62,648 nt of DNA from Flavobacterium sp. SLB02 (GCF_009664855.1 NZ_CP045928.1:762420-825067); one strand, 5' to 3'; positions 53,729 through 62,464 are shown, counted from the first letter of the stretch. Translations and numbers: made by a program. Notes: a model not told the origin generated them from the sequence alone.

Positions 53729-53751
53729 TATAGAATCTGACGGATTCTATA
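53729..53751. promoter_or_regulatory. Palindrome upstream of ggt
   Basis: TATAGAATC and GATTCTATA flank 5 nt. It overlaps the stop codon of the upstream gene and lies 24 nt before the ggt ATG, without a T run, so an operator is possible. Confidence 0.35.
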
Positions 53752-54331
53752 AAGTCAGTAATTTTTGTTTTGAATGTGATTTGATATCTTCAAAAAAGAG
53801 TGTGAATTCCTGTTCGAATTCAGAATAAAACTCCACTAGTTCTGCACTTGCAAACTGCATCTTTGATAAATTTTTAGACCTTCGGTCCATTTGAGTCAGG
53901 ATATGATGAATTCCTTCGACAGTCTGGTAGCTCCAAAGCCAGTTTTCCTGAATCATAGTAGGCATCAGGCGCTGCGTTTTCTCTGTTAAAATAGGATAAT
54001 TTTCGTGTAACGATCTGTAAAATCTGTTGATGAATTGATCTAACTTTTCATCGGAATATTTTTCCCAGTTTTTGGCTAAAAAATGGTCGTAAACAATATC
54101 AACAATAACGCCTGCATAATGATGGTATTTTTCATGTAAACGTTTGGTGCTTTGTCTGAAAACATCATGCGAATCTGTATAAGTATCTATGGAGCGGTGT
54201 AAAATAATACCTTTTTGAACCTCTTGGGGAAAATGTTCAAATTGTTTTCCGCGAATTCCATCGGCCATAAAATTGCCAATTTTGATTAGATCATTGTCTC
54301 CGGACAAATAAATGTGGGCTAGGAAATTCAT
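53747..54331 (-). CDS. acpH: Acyl carrier protein phosphodiesterase
   Basis: This 194-aa HD-like hydrolase belongs to the AcpH (DUF479) family, which removes the phosphopantetheine arm from holo-ACP. Family marks are MNFLAHIYLSGDNDLIKIGNFMAD, GIILHRSIDTYTDSHD with the metal-binding His and Asp, and GVIVDIVYDHFLAKNW with D-x4-DH. The length is normal. It is upstream of ggt on the same strand. Confidence 0.9.
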   Translation of the reverse strand: MNFLAHIYLSGDNDLIKIGNFMADGIRGKQFEHFPQEVQKGIILHRSIDTYTDSHDVFRQSTKRLHEKYHHYAGVIVDIVYDHFLAKNWEKYSDEKLDQFINRFYRSLHENYPILTEKTQRLMPTMIQENWLWSYQTVEGIHHILTQMDRRSKNLSKMQFASAELVEFYSEFEQEFTLFFEDIKSHSKQKLLTL

Positions 54332-54339
54332 TTTTTTTA

Positions 54340-54622
54340 AGTTTCTAAGTTTCTGAGTGGCTAAGAAACTAAGTTATTTTAGTAAAACTATATTTTTCAA
54401 GCTACTAAAGTTCTAAGTAGCTAAGTCACTAAGTTTAGTAAAAGTATGAAAAAGTTTTTGATTTCGTTTTAGTGAATGATACAGTTTATCAACTTAGTTT
54501 ATCCGGTACTTTGAACTTTTTAAAAGATGCTTAAGAATCTCAGGACCTTAGTAACTTAGCTACTCAGTAACTTTTTTTAAAAATTCTTAGCCCCTTAGTA
54601 TCTTAGAAGCTTAGTAACTTTT
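54340..54622. repeat. CTAAGT/ACTTAG repeat array in opposite orientations
   Basis: The left half is full of 'CTAAGTnnCTAAG' motifs (GTTTCTAAGTTTCTGAGTGG, AAGTAGCTAAGTCACTAAG), and the right half is full of the complement (TTAGTAACTTAGCTACTCAG, TTAGTATCTTAGAAGCTTAG). It forms a large imperfect palindrome with a repeat step of 6-9 nt. No coding frame is seen in it. Confidence 0.7.
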
Positions 54623-54623
54623 C

Positions 54624-54631
54624 TATATTTG
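54624..54631 (+). promoter_or_regulatory. Candidate -7 box for glmM
   Basis: TATATTTG lies directly after the CTAAG repeat array and 25 nt before ATG 54657. The -33 region is inside the array and has no TTG. Confidence 0.5.
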
Positions 54632-54656
54632 TAACTGGTAACCATAACTCATAAAA

Positions 54657-56045
54657 ATGACTTTAATAAAATCGATATCAGGAATAAGAGGAACAATTGG
54701 TGGAAAAGTAGGAGATAACCTGACTCCTGTTGACGCTGTGAAATTCGCATCGGCATACGGTACTTTTCTTAAAAACAATACTTCAAAAGAAAAATTAACG
54801 GTTGTAATTGGTCGTGATGCAAGAATTTCCGGCCCAATGATTCACAATCTTGTGGTTAATACTTTAATAGGTTTAGGAATTAATGTAATAGATCTTGGAC
54901 TTTCAACAACGCCAACAGTAGAAGTGGCTGTTCCTTTAGAAAAAGCAGATGGCGGAATTATCCTGACAGCTTCTCATAATCCTAAACAATGGAATGCTTT
55001 AAAATTGCTGAATGCAAAAGGAGAATTTTTAAGCGGAGAACAAGGCGCTAAAATTCTTGAAATTGCCGATGCTGAAGCTTTTGATTTTTCGGATGTCGAC
55101 AGCTTAGGCGAAATTACCGTAAATGATGCGTATATGGATATTCATATCGACGAGGTTTTGAATTTGCCTTTAGTTGATGTTGAAGCGGTAAAAGCAGCAA
55201 AGTTTAAAGTAGTGGTTGATGGTGTAAATTCATCGGGAGGAATTATTATTCCGAAATTATTAGAATTAATGGGCGTTGAAGTAGTAAAATTATACTGCGA
55301 ACCAAACGGACATTTCCCGCACAATCCGGAACCTTTAAAAGAGCATTTAACGGATATTTCTGAATTGGTAGTAAAAGAAAAAGCTGATTTAGGGGTGGTA
55401 GTAGATCCGGACGTAGATCGTTTGGCATTTATTAGCGAAGACGGAGAAATGTTTGGAGAAGAATATACATTAGTGGCTTGCGCGGATTATGTGTTGAGTA
55501 AAACTCCGGGAAATACAGTTTCCAATATGTCATCATCACGTGCATTGCGCGACATAACTATTGCACACGGCGGAAAATACGAAGCAAGTGCAGTAGGAGA
55601 AGTAAATGTAGTGGCATTGATGAAAAAAAATAACGCTATTATTGGTGGTGAAGGCAATGGCGGAATTATTTACCCTGAATCTCATTATGGGCGCGATAGT
55701 TTGGTAGGCGTGGCGTTGTTCCTGACACATTTGGCAAATAAAAAAATATCAGTTTCGGCATTACGCGCCTCATATCCCGAATATTACATGAGCAAAAATA
55801 AAATTGAATTGACACCACAAATTGATGTTGATGCGATTTTAGTAGCGATGACTGAAAAATATAAAAACGAAGATATCACAACTATTGATGGTGTGAAAAT
55901 TGATTTTGCGACAGAATGGGTTCATTTAAGAAAATCAAACACAGAACCAATCATCAGAATTTATACAGAAGCTCCATCTCAGGAAAAAGCAGATGTTCTG
56001 GCACTTCGTATTATCGATGAAATAAAAGCAATTGCAGGAATTTAA
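54657..56045 (+). CDS. glmM: Phosphoglucosamine mutase
   Basis: This 462-aa phosphohexomutase makes glucosamine-1-phosphate for UDP-GlcNAc and cell-wall synthesis. Its phosphoserine loop is ILTASHNPKQWNALK (Ser near residue 104), the metal site is VDPDVDRLAFI, the sugar-binding loop GEGNGGIIYPESHYGRD and the C-terminal phosphate loop RKSNTEPIIRIYTEA. The N-terminus ISGIRGTIGGKVG is complete. Some annotations call this family phosphomannomutase, but the GEGNGG loop of the Bacteroidota GlmM group fits best. Confidence 0.92.
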   Translation: MTLIKSISGIRGTIGGKVGDNLTPVDAVKFASAYGTFLKNNTSKEKLTVVIGRDARISGPMIHNLVVNTLIGLGINVIDLGLSTTPTVEVAVPLEKADGGIILTASHNPKQWNALKLLNAKGEFLSGEQGAKILEIADAEAFDFSDVDSLGEITVNDAYMDIHIDEVLNLPLVDVEAVKAAKFKVVVDGVNSSGGIIIPKLLELMGVEVVKLYCEPNGHFPHNPEPLKEHLTDISELVVKEKADLGVVVDPDVDRLAFISEDGEMFGEEYTLVACADYVLSKTPGNTVSNMSSSRALRDITIAHGGKYEASAVGEVNVVALMKKNNAIIGGEGNGGIIYPESHYGRDSLVGVALFLTHLANKKISVSALRASYPEYYMSKNKIELTPQIDVDAILVAMTEKYKNEDITTIDGVKIDFATEWVHLRKSNTEPIIRIYTEAPSQEKADVLALRIIDEIKAIAGI

Positions 56046-56065
56046 ATTTTTAGCAATTCTTCAAT

Positions 56066-56101
56066 AAAAAAGCCTCTTTCATAATTGAAAGAGGCTTTTT
56101 T
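56066..56101 (+). terminator. Terminator of glmM
   Basis: Arms AAAAAGCCTCTTTCA and TGAAAGAGGCTTTTT pair around a 4-nt loop, with a T-rich end. Confidence 0.9.
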
Positions 56102-56142
56102 ATTGAATGCAATCTAGGGTGGAAAGCCTGCAATTTGCGCTG

Positions 56143-56282
56143 TTAGGCACTAAATATTGGTAGAAAACATAAATGGATTAAATTTAGCGTGCCGTAGGTA
56201 CGCAGTAGTTATCATTTTGTTGCGTGCCTGCGGCACGCCAACGAATTTTGAACCTATAGGGCTACCAATATTGAGTGCCTAA
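56143..56282. mobile_element. 140-bp element with 20-bp terminal inverted repeats (MITE- or REP-like)
   Basis: The ends TTAGGCACTAAATATTGGTA and TACCAATATTGAGTGCCTAA are inverted repeats with one mismatch. Inside are two GC-rich hairpins, GCGTGCCGTAGGTACGC (56187-56203, one mismatch) and GCGTGCCTGCGGCACGC (56222-56238, perfect). The GC content of the hairpins stands out in this AT-rich region. No coding frame is present, so it would need a transposase in trans. I see no clear target duplication. Confidence 0.6.
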
Positions 56283-56322
56283 TGGTACATTTCAACTCTT
56301 GGTTCGTATATTAATTAGAATC

Positions 56323-57813
56323 TTAGTTCTTGATAATTTTCAATGATTTTTTTACTGAACCATAACTAGCAGTTACAATATAAACTCCCGTTGATAGCAG
56401 TTTATCTCCAATTTTAATATCTTCATTGGTAAAATGAGTATCCGAAGAATAGCAAATTTGCCCTCTGATATCTGCAATTTTTAAAACTAAAGGTTCTGTA
56501 TTTACTGATTTTATATGAAGTACTGACTGACTTTTAATAGGATTTGGATAAACCGTAAAAAAGTCTTGCTCAATTACCGGATTATTTACCCCTAAGCTTG
56601 CTATTGTAACATCAATATAATTAAAACTCATATTGTTTGATTTGAATTTAATTTTCAGGTAAACTTCTCCTTTTGGCAATGCAATGCCGTTTATAATTTT
56701 GTTCGTATAGATTTGTAAGCCACCAGTCGCCGGAAATGTTTCGTCTGTTTTAACGACAACATCATTTACTAAAATATCAAATTTACCCTGAGCTGTAGAT
56801 GCCATCCTAAAAGAAAAATTATAAGTTCCGGCATTGTCATTGTTTAGCATAAATTCATTCCAGTCCCCATGGTCTATAGCACTTACATTTTGTACTGTTC
56901 CTGAATCTGTCGTATTTTGCAGGCTCGTTCCTTTTCGACGGTAATGTTTATTGGCGAGTATTCTGCCGGGAACGTTCATTTTTTTAGCAGTATAAGCAGT
57001 ATTGATATATTCCAGCCCGATAGGTCTTAGAACACCACTTTCGGGAGCTAATAAAGGTCCTTCTGCCATATCTACCCATTCGGCGGGAACTCTTCCGGTA
57101 AACCACGAATAGCGATAAATATCCGGATCGTTTTCAAAATTAGTTATGATTTCTTTCATAAACGCAGTTTTTTGTGCTGCCGTCTGAACTACTCTGTTGG
57201 CAAATTCAGTTACCCAAACAGGTCTATTGTATTTTTTTAAAAGTCCGGTTACACCAATTACATCGCCTGAGGTTCTGTCATAAGTATGAAAGGCAATATA
57301 ATCGACTTTGCAGGTTGGGCATAAAAGAAAAAACTGATCATGCCATGCAGTGGGGCTGCTATAACCTCCATAATTATTGTTCGGGTCATTAAAGGCTGGG
57401 GATGCGCTTACTATTTCGAGATTTTTGGCAGCAGCGACTCTCTCAACATTAACCCAATTATTTACAGCGTCCTGCGGAGTTAATCTCGCACCATCATTAA
57501 AGTTAGGCTCATTGTAGGCTAATAAGTATTTTGCGCCGGGTTTAATTCTGTTTATAAAAGCCTGTACATCGTCATCATTGATTTTTCCCCATGCCATGGG
57601 TACATATTCAACACCAATAGAGGAATAATTGGCATTGGTATCCTTTTCAGGTAAAGAACCCCAGTTGTACCACCACGAAACTCCTGGCTTTAGGGCAAGT
57701 AAATCAGCTGTTGAATGGTCTTTGTAAGCTATCCCTCGTTTGGGGCTTTGAGCGAAAATTGTTACTGCAAAAAAACAGGACAGTAAAAATGAAAAACATA
57801 ATTTTTTTGTCAT
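56323..57813 (-). CDS. Glycoside hydrolase (GH128/Asl1-like) with CBM6-like module and T9SS tail
   Basis: This 496-aa secreted enzyme starts at ATG 57813 with a signal peptide (LCFSFLLSCFFAVTIFAQ). Residues about 25-250 form a TIM-barrel glycosidase core: GVSWWYNWGS, LLAYNEPNFND with the acid/base Glu after Asn, YIAFHTYD, and VWVTEFA with the nucleophile Glu. This is the Asl1-like/GH128 beta-1,3-glucanase pattern. A CBM6-like sandwich (residues about 295-400) and a type A T9SS sorting domain (FFTVYPNPIKSQSVLHI...LSTGVYIVTASYG) follow. It should degrade fungal or algal beta-glucan outside the cell. Confidence 0.85.
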   Translation of the reverse strand: MTKKLCFSFLLSCFFAVTIFAQSPKRGIAYKDHSTADLLALKPGVSWWYNWGSLPEKDTNANYSSIGVEYVPMAWGKINDDDVQAFINRIKPGAKYLLAYNEPNFNDGARLTPQDAVNNWVNVERVAAAKNLEIVSASPAFNDPNNNYGGYSSPTAWHDQFFLLCPTCKVDYIAFHTYDRTSGDVIGVTGLLKKYNRPVWVTEFANRVVQTAAQKTAFMKEIITNFENDPDIYRYSWFTGRVPAEWVDMAEGPLLAPESGVLRPIGLEYINTAYTAKKMNVPGRILANKHYRRKGTSLQNTTDSGTVQNVSAIDHGDWNEFMLNNDNAGTYNFSFRMASTAQGKFDILVNDVVVKTDETFPATGGLQIYTNKIINGIALPKGEVYLKIKFKSNNMSFNYIDVTIASLGVNNPVIEQDFFTVYPNPIKSQSVLHIKSVNTEPLVLKIADIRGQICYSSDTHFTNEDIKIGDKLLSTGVYIVTASYGSVKKSLKIIKN

Positions 57814-57980
57814 ATTAGGATAATTTAGATTTGGGAAAATATTTATCACTTCAAATGTATATTGTTTCTGTAATTTATTCTTTATATAAGGTGAAGAAAA
57901 AATATTACAAAAACCCATCAAGAACCTTCTGGACATAGTAGTATACTGGAGATTCTTGTTTTGATCGTTTTATAAAATAA

Positions 57981-58019
57981 AAAATCCAAGAAAGTAACGG
58001 TTACCTTTTTGGATTTTAA
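57981..58019 (-). terminator. Terminator of the acyltransferase gene
   Basis: Nearly complementary arms, AAAATCCAAGAAAGTAAC and GTTACCTTTTTGGATTTT, lie just after the stop at 58035. Confidence 0.75.
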
Positions 58020-58034
58020 TTTTTTGATGAGTAG

Positions 58035-58907
58035 TTATTCCACCCGATGTTTCCATCTTTTATGTGTCCATAAATAATATTCAGGAGCTTCATAAATTTG
58101 TTTTTCTACTTCTCTTAAATACTTTTCTGTTATTTCGAAATTCTCGTAATCATTCGGATTGTCTGCAATTGGAAGAAAAGTAGCTTCATAATAGCCTCTC
58201 GATACCTTTTTTACTTTTACCATTACAACACTTAAATCGTATTTTTTAGCCAGCATTTCGGCTCCGGTGTGCACAGGCGCTTCAATACCCATAAACTTCA
58301 TTGAATGAAAGATTCGGTCGAGTTTTGGAGACTGATCGCTTGCTAAACCATATAAACTTAGTTTTCCCTCACGCTGATTTTGCGCCATTGTTGGAATTGC
58401 TTTTCTGGTTTCGACCATTTCTGTTTTATATCTTGAGCGTATTTTTCGAATCAATTTATCAAAATAAGGATTAGCAAGCCTTTTATAAACCGCAATTCCT
58501 TGAAAACCTAATTTAGGGTTAATAGTTAACAGCCATTCGTAGCTGGCATAATGCGAAGCTACCAGAATTATACTCTTCCCTTTTTTTGCATAATCCTGCA
58601 CTAATTCGATGTTAGTTACCTGGAATCTTTTTTCCATTTCTTCGTGGGAAATGGACATTGTTTTAATCATTTCTAAAAACATGTCACACATGTGATGATA
58701 GAATTTCTTTTCAATTTTTTTTCTTTCTGAATCACTCAAATGTGGTAAGGTAAGAGCCAGATTATCTCTCACTACTTTTTTACGATATCCAATAACCCTG
58801 TAAACCAAAAAGTACACAAAGTCTGAAAATAAATAAAATAGTCGGAATGGAAGTATAGAGATAAGCCAAAGTAAAGGATAGGCTAATATATAAACGAGAA
58901 ACTGCAT
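58035..58907 (-). CDS. LpxL/HtrB-type lipid A acyltransferase
   Basis: This 290-aa membrane-bound enzyme has an N-terminal helix (LVYILAYPLLWLISILPFRL), the catalytic H-x4-E motif in VASHYASYEW near residue 117, the SDQSPK region and a C-terminal YLWTHKRWKHR motif, as in LpxL/LpxM. It transfers a secondary acyl chain onto lipid A. It fits with kdsB in making a KDO-lipid A envelope. It is a single gene divergent from the rhomboid gene. Confidence 0.9.
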   Translation of the reverse strand: MQFLVYILAYPLLWLISILPFRLFYLFSDFVYFLVYRVIGYRKKVVRDNLALTLPHLSDSERKKIEKKFYHHMCDMFLEMIKTMSISHEEMEKRFQVTNIELVQDYAKKGKSIILVASHYASYEWLLTINPKLGFQGIAVYKRLANPYFDKLIRKIRSRYKTEMVETRKAIPTMAQNQREGKLSLYGLASDQSPKLDRIFHSMKFMGIEAPVHTGAEMLAKKYDLSVVMVKVKKVSRGYYEATFLPIADNPNDYENFEITEKYLREVEKQIYEAPEYYLWTHKRWKHRVE

Positions 58908-59009
58908 TTAATTTTTTTTACAAATATAAAATAAAAATGAATAACCACTGATATTTTGCTTCGACACTAACATATGTTTAAGAATGACTATATTTACAAT
59001 TCACATTAA

Positions 59010-59657
59010 ATGTTTTTTATGAATACCATTTTAGTTGGAATAATAGTGGCCAATGCTTTGATTAGTTATAAAGGATTTAACGATCTTGCTTTTTTTAGAA
59101 AATACGAATTTCATGTTGGAAGTATTCGCTCTGGAGAACAAATCAGAATGCTTTCGTCGGGATTTTTGCATGCAGATATCATGCACTTAGCGTTTAATAT
59201 GCTTACATTATGGTTTTTTGCTCCTGTTGTAATACAATGGATGGGCACTTTTTCTTTTGTTTTAATTTACTTCGGTAGTTTAATATTCGGAAGCTTACTT
59301 ACCATGTTATTTCACAAGAATGATTACAGTTATAGGGCCGTTGGTGCTTCGGGGGCGGTAACGGGAGTTTTGTATTCTGCAATATTATTACAACCCGATA
59401 TGATGTTGGGAATTTTCTTTGTCATACCCATGCCGGCATATTTATTCGGAATTTTATATTTATTGTATTCAATTTACGGAATGCGCGCCAAAAATGACAA
59501 TATTGGACACACAGCACATTTTGGAGGTGCTATAGGTGGTTATTTGATTACTTTGATAAAAGAACCTTCATTAATTGTAGATCATAGTTTGATGGTAATT
59601 CTATTGGCTATTCCTATTTTGATACTTTTTGTAATGGCAAAATTGGGCAAATTATAA
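59010..59657 (+). CDS. Rhomboid-family intramembrane serine protease
   Basis: This 215-aa protein has six hydrophobic segments. The catalytic dyad is seen as GASGAVTG with Ser 114 and GHTAHFGGAIGG with His 170; HLAFNMLTLW (helix 2) holds the conserved His and Asn. All active residues are present. ATG 59010 or ATG 59019 may be the start. Substrates are not known. The next gene, a SIMPL protein, starts 52 nt downstream. Confidence 0.9.
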   Translation: MFFMNTILVGIIVANALISYKGFNDLAFFRKYEFHVGSIRSGEQIRMLSSGFLHADIMHLAFNMLTLWFFAPVVIQWMGTFSFVLIYFGSLIFGSLLTMLFHKNDYSYRAVGASGAVTGVLYSAILLQPDMMLGIFFVIPMPAYLFGILYLLYSIYGMRAKNDNIGHTAHFGGAIGGYLITLIKEPSLIVDHSLMVILLAIPILILFVMAKLGKL

Positions 59658-59709
59658 TATTGGCACAACTTTTGAAATTCCATTATCAAACAATTTAAAT
59701 ATAACAAAA

Positions 59710-60399
59710 ATGAAGAAAGCACTATTATTTTTAACAATCATGTTTATGACTATGTCTTACGCTCAAGAAATCAAACAAATTCCTCAAATCAATGTAAGTG
59801 GGGAAGGAAAAGTAAAAGTAGCACCTGATCAGGTTTGTATTTCAGCAACTGTTGAAACAAAAGGGAATAATGCTAAAGATGTCAAAAAACAAAATGACGA
59901 GAAAATCGATGCAGTTTTAAAATTTATAAAAAAAATGAATATTCCTGCAGCAGATTACAAAACCAAACAAGTAGCGCTTAATCCTCAATACGATTACGAG
60001 AAAAAGAAAACAAGCTACAATGCTACTCAAACAGTAGAAATCATTCTAAAAGACTTAACAAAATACGATGACTTAATGGATGGTTTAGTTCAACAAGGAA
60101 TTAACCGTATCGACAGAGTTTCTTTTGAAACTTCTAAATTAGTTCAACTAGAATCAGAAGCTCGTAAATTGGCGATGAAAGAAGCTAAATTAAAAGCAGA
60201 AGATTATGTTTCTGTATTAGGACAAAAAGTGGGTAAAGCTTATACTATTTCTGACAATACTCAGGTTTACCGTCCACAACCAATGTATGCTGCTATGAAA
60301 TCAATGGAAATGGATTCAGCGGGAGCTCCAAACCAAACTTTAGCAATTGGAGAAATTGAAGTGACAGCAAACGTTAGTGTTAGTTTTGTTTTGGAATAA
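59710..60399 (+). CDS. SIMPL-domain protein, exported
   Basis: This 229-aa protein has a signal peptide (MKKALLFLTIMFMTMSYAQ) and the SIMPL (DUF541) domain: INVSGEGKVKVAPDQVCISATVET at the N-terminus, YDYEKKKTSYNATQTVEIIL in the middle and IGEIEVTANVSVSFVLE at the end. SIMPL proteins are periplasmic and include E. coli YggE, linked to stress tolerance. It may be cotranscribed with the rhomboid gene. Confidence 0.9.
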   Translation: MKKALLFLTIMFMTMSYAQEIKQIPQINVSGEGKVKVAPDQVCISATVETKGNNAKDVKKQNDEKIDAVLKFIKKMNIPAADYKTKQVALNPQYDYEKKKTSYNATQTVEIILKDLTKYDDLMDGLVQQGINRIDRVSFETSKLVQLESEARKLAMKEAKLKAEDYVSVLGQKVGKAYTISDNTQVYRPQPMYAAMKSMEMDSAGAPNQTLAIGEIEVTANVSVSFVLE

Positions 60400-60420
60400 C
60401 AAAATATATTTCAATTTTGA

Positions 60421-60457
60421 AAATCCAAATTCCAACTTAAAACTGGGATTTGGATTT
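60421..60457 (+). terminator. Terminator of the SIMPL gene
   Basis: Arms AAATCCAAATTCCA and TGGGATTTGGATTT pair with one mismatch and a T run follows. Confidence 0.85.
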
Positions 60458-60581
60458 TTTTTTACTTGTACTTTTTGAATTTAAGATGATAAACTTAATA
60501 TTATCGAGGATAGAGAATATTGTAAAGAGCCTGCGGTACTTTTCATAAAAAAAGCTATTAGTTTTAAACGGGAGTTTTCAT

Positions 60582-60589
60582 TATTTTTG
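60582..60589 (+). promoter_or_regulatory. -7 box of the MFS gene
   Basis: TATTTTTG fits TAnnTTTG and lies 19 nt before ATG 60608. No TTG is seen at the -33 distance. Confidence 0.5.
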
Positions 60590-60607
60590 CATTTCTAAAA
60601 AATCCTC

Positions 60608-61807
60608 ATGAATTCCCCCGTAAAAGCCCTCCATCCCATTTATAATCTACAATTTGGATTAGTCTGTTTAAGTTCATTACTTTTTTCTGCCAGTTTTAAT
60701 ATGCTGATTCCTGAATTGCCCGAATATTTGAGTAATATGGGAGGAGCGGAGTATAAAGGATTAATTATTGCCCTCTTTACTTTAACAGCAGGAATTTCCA
60801 GACCTTTTAGTGGTCGGTTGACCGATACTTTAGGAAGAGTACCTGTAATGGCAGTTGGCTCTATTGTTTGTTTTGTCTGCGGTATTTTATATCCGGTTTT
60901 AGGGACAGTTTCCGGATTTTTATTCTTGAGATTAATTCACGGATTTTCTACTGGATTCAAACCTACAGCTACTGCGGCTTATGTTGCAGATATTGTGCCA
61001 AGAGAACGCTGGGGTGAAGCTTTGGGGTTGCATGGATTGTGCTTTTCTATAGGAATGGCTCTTGGTCCGGCTATTGGAAGCTCGATTAAATTGTATTCAT
61101 CTATGAACATGCTTTTTTATGCTTCTTCTGTTTTTGCTCTTCTGTCTATTGTTATTCTAATGAATATGAAGGAAACGTTAAAACATAAACAACGTTTTAG
61201 CTTGCGTATTTTAAAAATTTCGCGAAAAGATATTATAGCTTTAGAGGTCCTTCCTGCAGCTATCGTAACTTTTCTTTCTTATATGGCTTATGGTGTTATC
61301 CTGACGTTGATTCCGGATTGGAGCCAGCATTTAGGAATTGCCAATAAGGGTCTGTTTTTTATGGTCTTCACCATAACTTCGGTAATGATTCGTTTTGGCG
61401 CAGGAAAAGCGTCTGACAAATACGGTCGTCTTCGTTTAATAGGGATCGGACTCTTTTTATTAATTATATCCTTGGTGATTGTTGGATTTTCAACATCGAT
61501 TGCCGGATTTTTGGCAGGAGCAGCATTATATGGAGTTTCTACGGGAATTGTTTCTCCGGCTTTAAATGCCTGGACGGTTGATATGAGTTTCCCGGAACAT
61601 CGTGGCAAAGCTATGGCGACGATGTATATTGCCTTGGAAGCAGGAATTGGTCTTGGTGCACTTTTCGCCGGATGGGTATATCAGGATGTGATTGCAAAAA
61701 TTCCAATGTTGATGTACGCCAGCGCAATAATGGTTTTCTTATCCTTAGTGTATGTGTGGATTCGGTTTAGGAGAGGTAAAAAAAGCGATTTTTCACAACA
61801 ACTGTAA
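60608..61807 (+). CDS. MFS transporter
   Basis: This 399-aa protein has about 12 hydrophobic segments. Motif A between helices 2 and 3 is present as SGRLTDTLGRVPVM and its repeat after helix 8 as AGKASDKYGRLRLIG. The N-terminal FNMLIPELPEYLSNMGG and the VADIVPRERWGEALGL motif fit drug/sugar efflux-type carriers (DHA1-like). The substrate cannot be told. It has its own promoter and terminator. Confidence 0.88.
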   Translation: MNSPVKALHPIYNLQFGLVCLSSLLFSASFNMLIPELPEYLSNMGGAEYKGLIIALFTLTAGISRPFSGRLTDTLGRVPVMAVGSIVCFVCGILYPVLGTVSGFLFLRLIHGFSTGFKPTATAAYVADIVPRERWGEALGLHGLCFSIGMALGPAIGSSIKLYSSMNMLFYASSVFALLSIVILMNMKETLKHKQRFSLRILKISRKDIIALEVLPAAIVTFLSYMAYGVILTLIPDWSQHLGIANKGLFFMVFTITSVMIRFGAGKASDKYGRLRLIGIGLFLLIISLVIVGFSTSIAGFLAGAALYGVSTGIVSPALNAWTVDMSFPEHRGKAMATMYIALEAGIGLGALFAGWVYQDVIAKIPMLMYASAIMVFLSLVYVWIRFRRGKKSDFSQQL

Positions 61808-61875
61808 GCTCGTATTTAAATCGTTCACTTATTGGTATTCTTATGCCAGGAACTAAGTCAAGATTTTGATTATAT

Positions 61876-61904
61876 AACCCGATAGTTTCAAAGACTATCG
61901 GGTT
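61876..61904 (+). terminator. Terminator of the MFS gene
   Basis: Arms AACCCGATAGT and ACTATCGGGTT pair perfectly and a T run follows. Confidence 0.9.
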
Positions 61905-62029
61905 TTTTATTTGATGGCTATATATAAGGAGAAGTTTCTGCTATAATATATAAGAGCAATTTTTATTACATAAAATACATAGACTAGCTTTTATTTTAAT
62001 TTGTAATTTAAAAATTTTGTAATTTGAGT

Positions 62030-62330
62030 AAGGAACCTAATCCCGCTATCCATTCCAATCTTTTGTGCTGAACCCCGGCACAAAGAGATTTCTACTACTA
62101 TCGGGGCTAGGGGAGTAGCTTTCAAAAGAAATTCAGTGCAATAAAGAGACTGGCTTCAGAAGAAAACCAGCTCCCAAAATCAAAACTTAGCGCCTTTGCG
62201 TCTTTGCGAGATTAATAAAGCAAGTCAAAATCCAGCTTTGTGTCTTATATAAGACTCACGGCAAACCAGAAAAACCAAGAAAAAACAAACCTTCGCGTCT
62301 TAGCGTCTTCGTGGTTCAACCACCCCAACC
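62030..62330. repeat. Intergenic repeats before the rRNA promoters
   Basis: 62035-62125 is a member of the 'CCCGCTATCCATTCC ... TTTGTGCTGAACCCCGG ... ATCGGGGCTAGG' family. 62188-62210 (TTAGCGCCTTTGCGTCTTTG) and 62294-62316 (CGTCTTAGCGTCTTCGTGG) are pieces of the CACAAAG/CTTTGTG family. No open frame of any size is seen from 61808 to 62430. Confidence 0.7.
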
Positions 62331-62434
62331 ACCCAAAACAGGCAAAACTCCAAAGCCATCCAAAAAACTTCGCCTTGTAAAAAACACCAAACCAGTTACT
62401 TATAGAAAAGATTAAAAATAGTGAAGAAAAGCTA

Positions 62435-62464
62435 TTGTTTTACTCAATAAAGAGACTACTTTTG
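62435..62464 (+). promoter_or_regulatory. Upstream rRNA-type promoter P1
   Basis: TTG at 62435-62437, a 19-nt spacer and TACTTTTG at 62457-62464, followed by CACCCGC. The whole sequence resembles flavobacterial rRNA-operon promoters. Confidence 0.75.

Noticed and set aside
54340..54622. CRISPR-like array before glmM
   Set aside because: The repeat unit is only about 6-9 nt with no spacers of fixed size, and the halves are in opposite orientation. No cas gene is in the window.
61808..62430. tRNA or small protein gene before the rRNA promoters
   Set aside because: No cloverleaf with a TTCRANYC arm and no frame with a plausible start were found; only repeats and AT-rich sequence.
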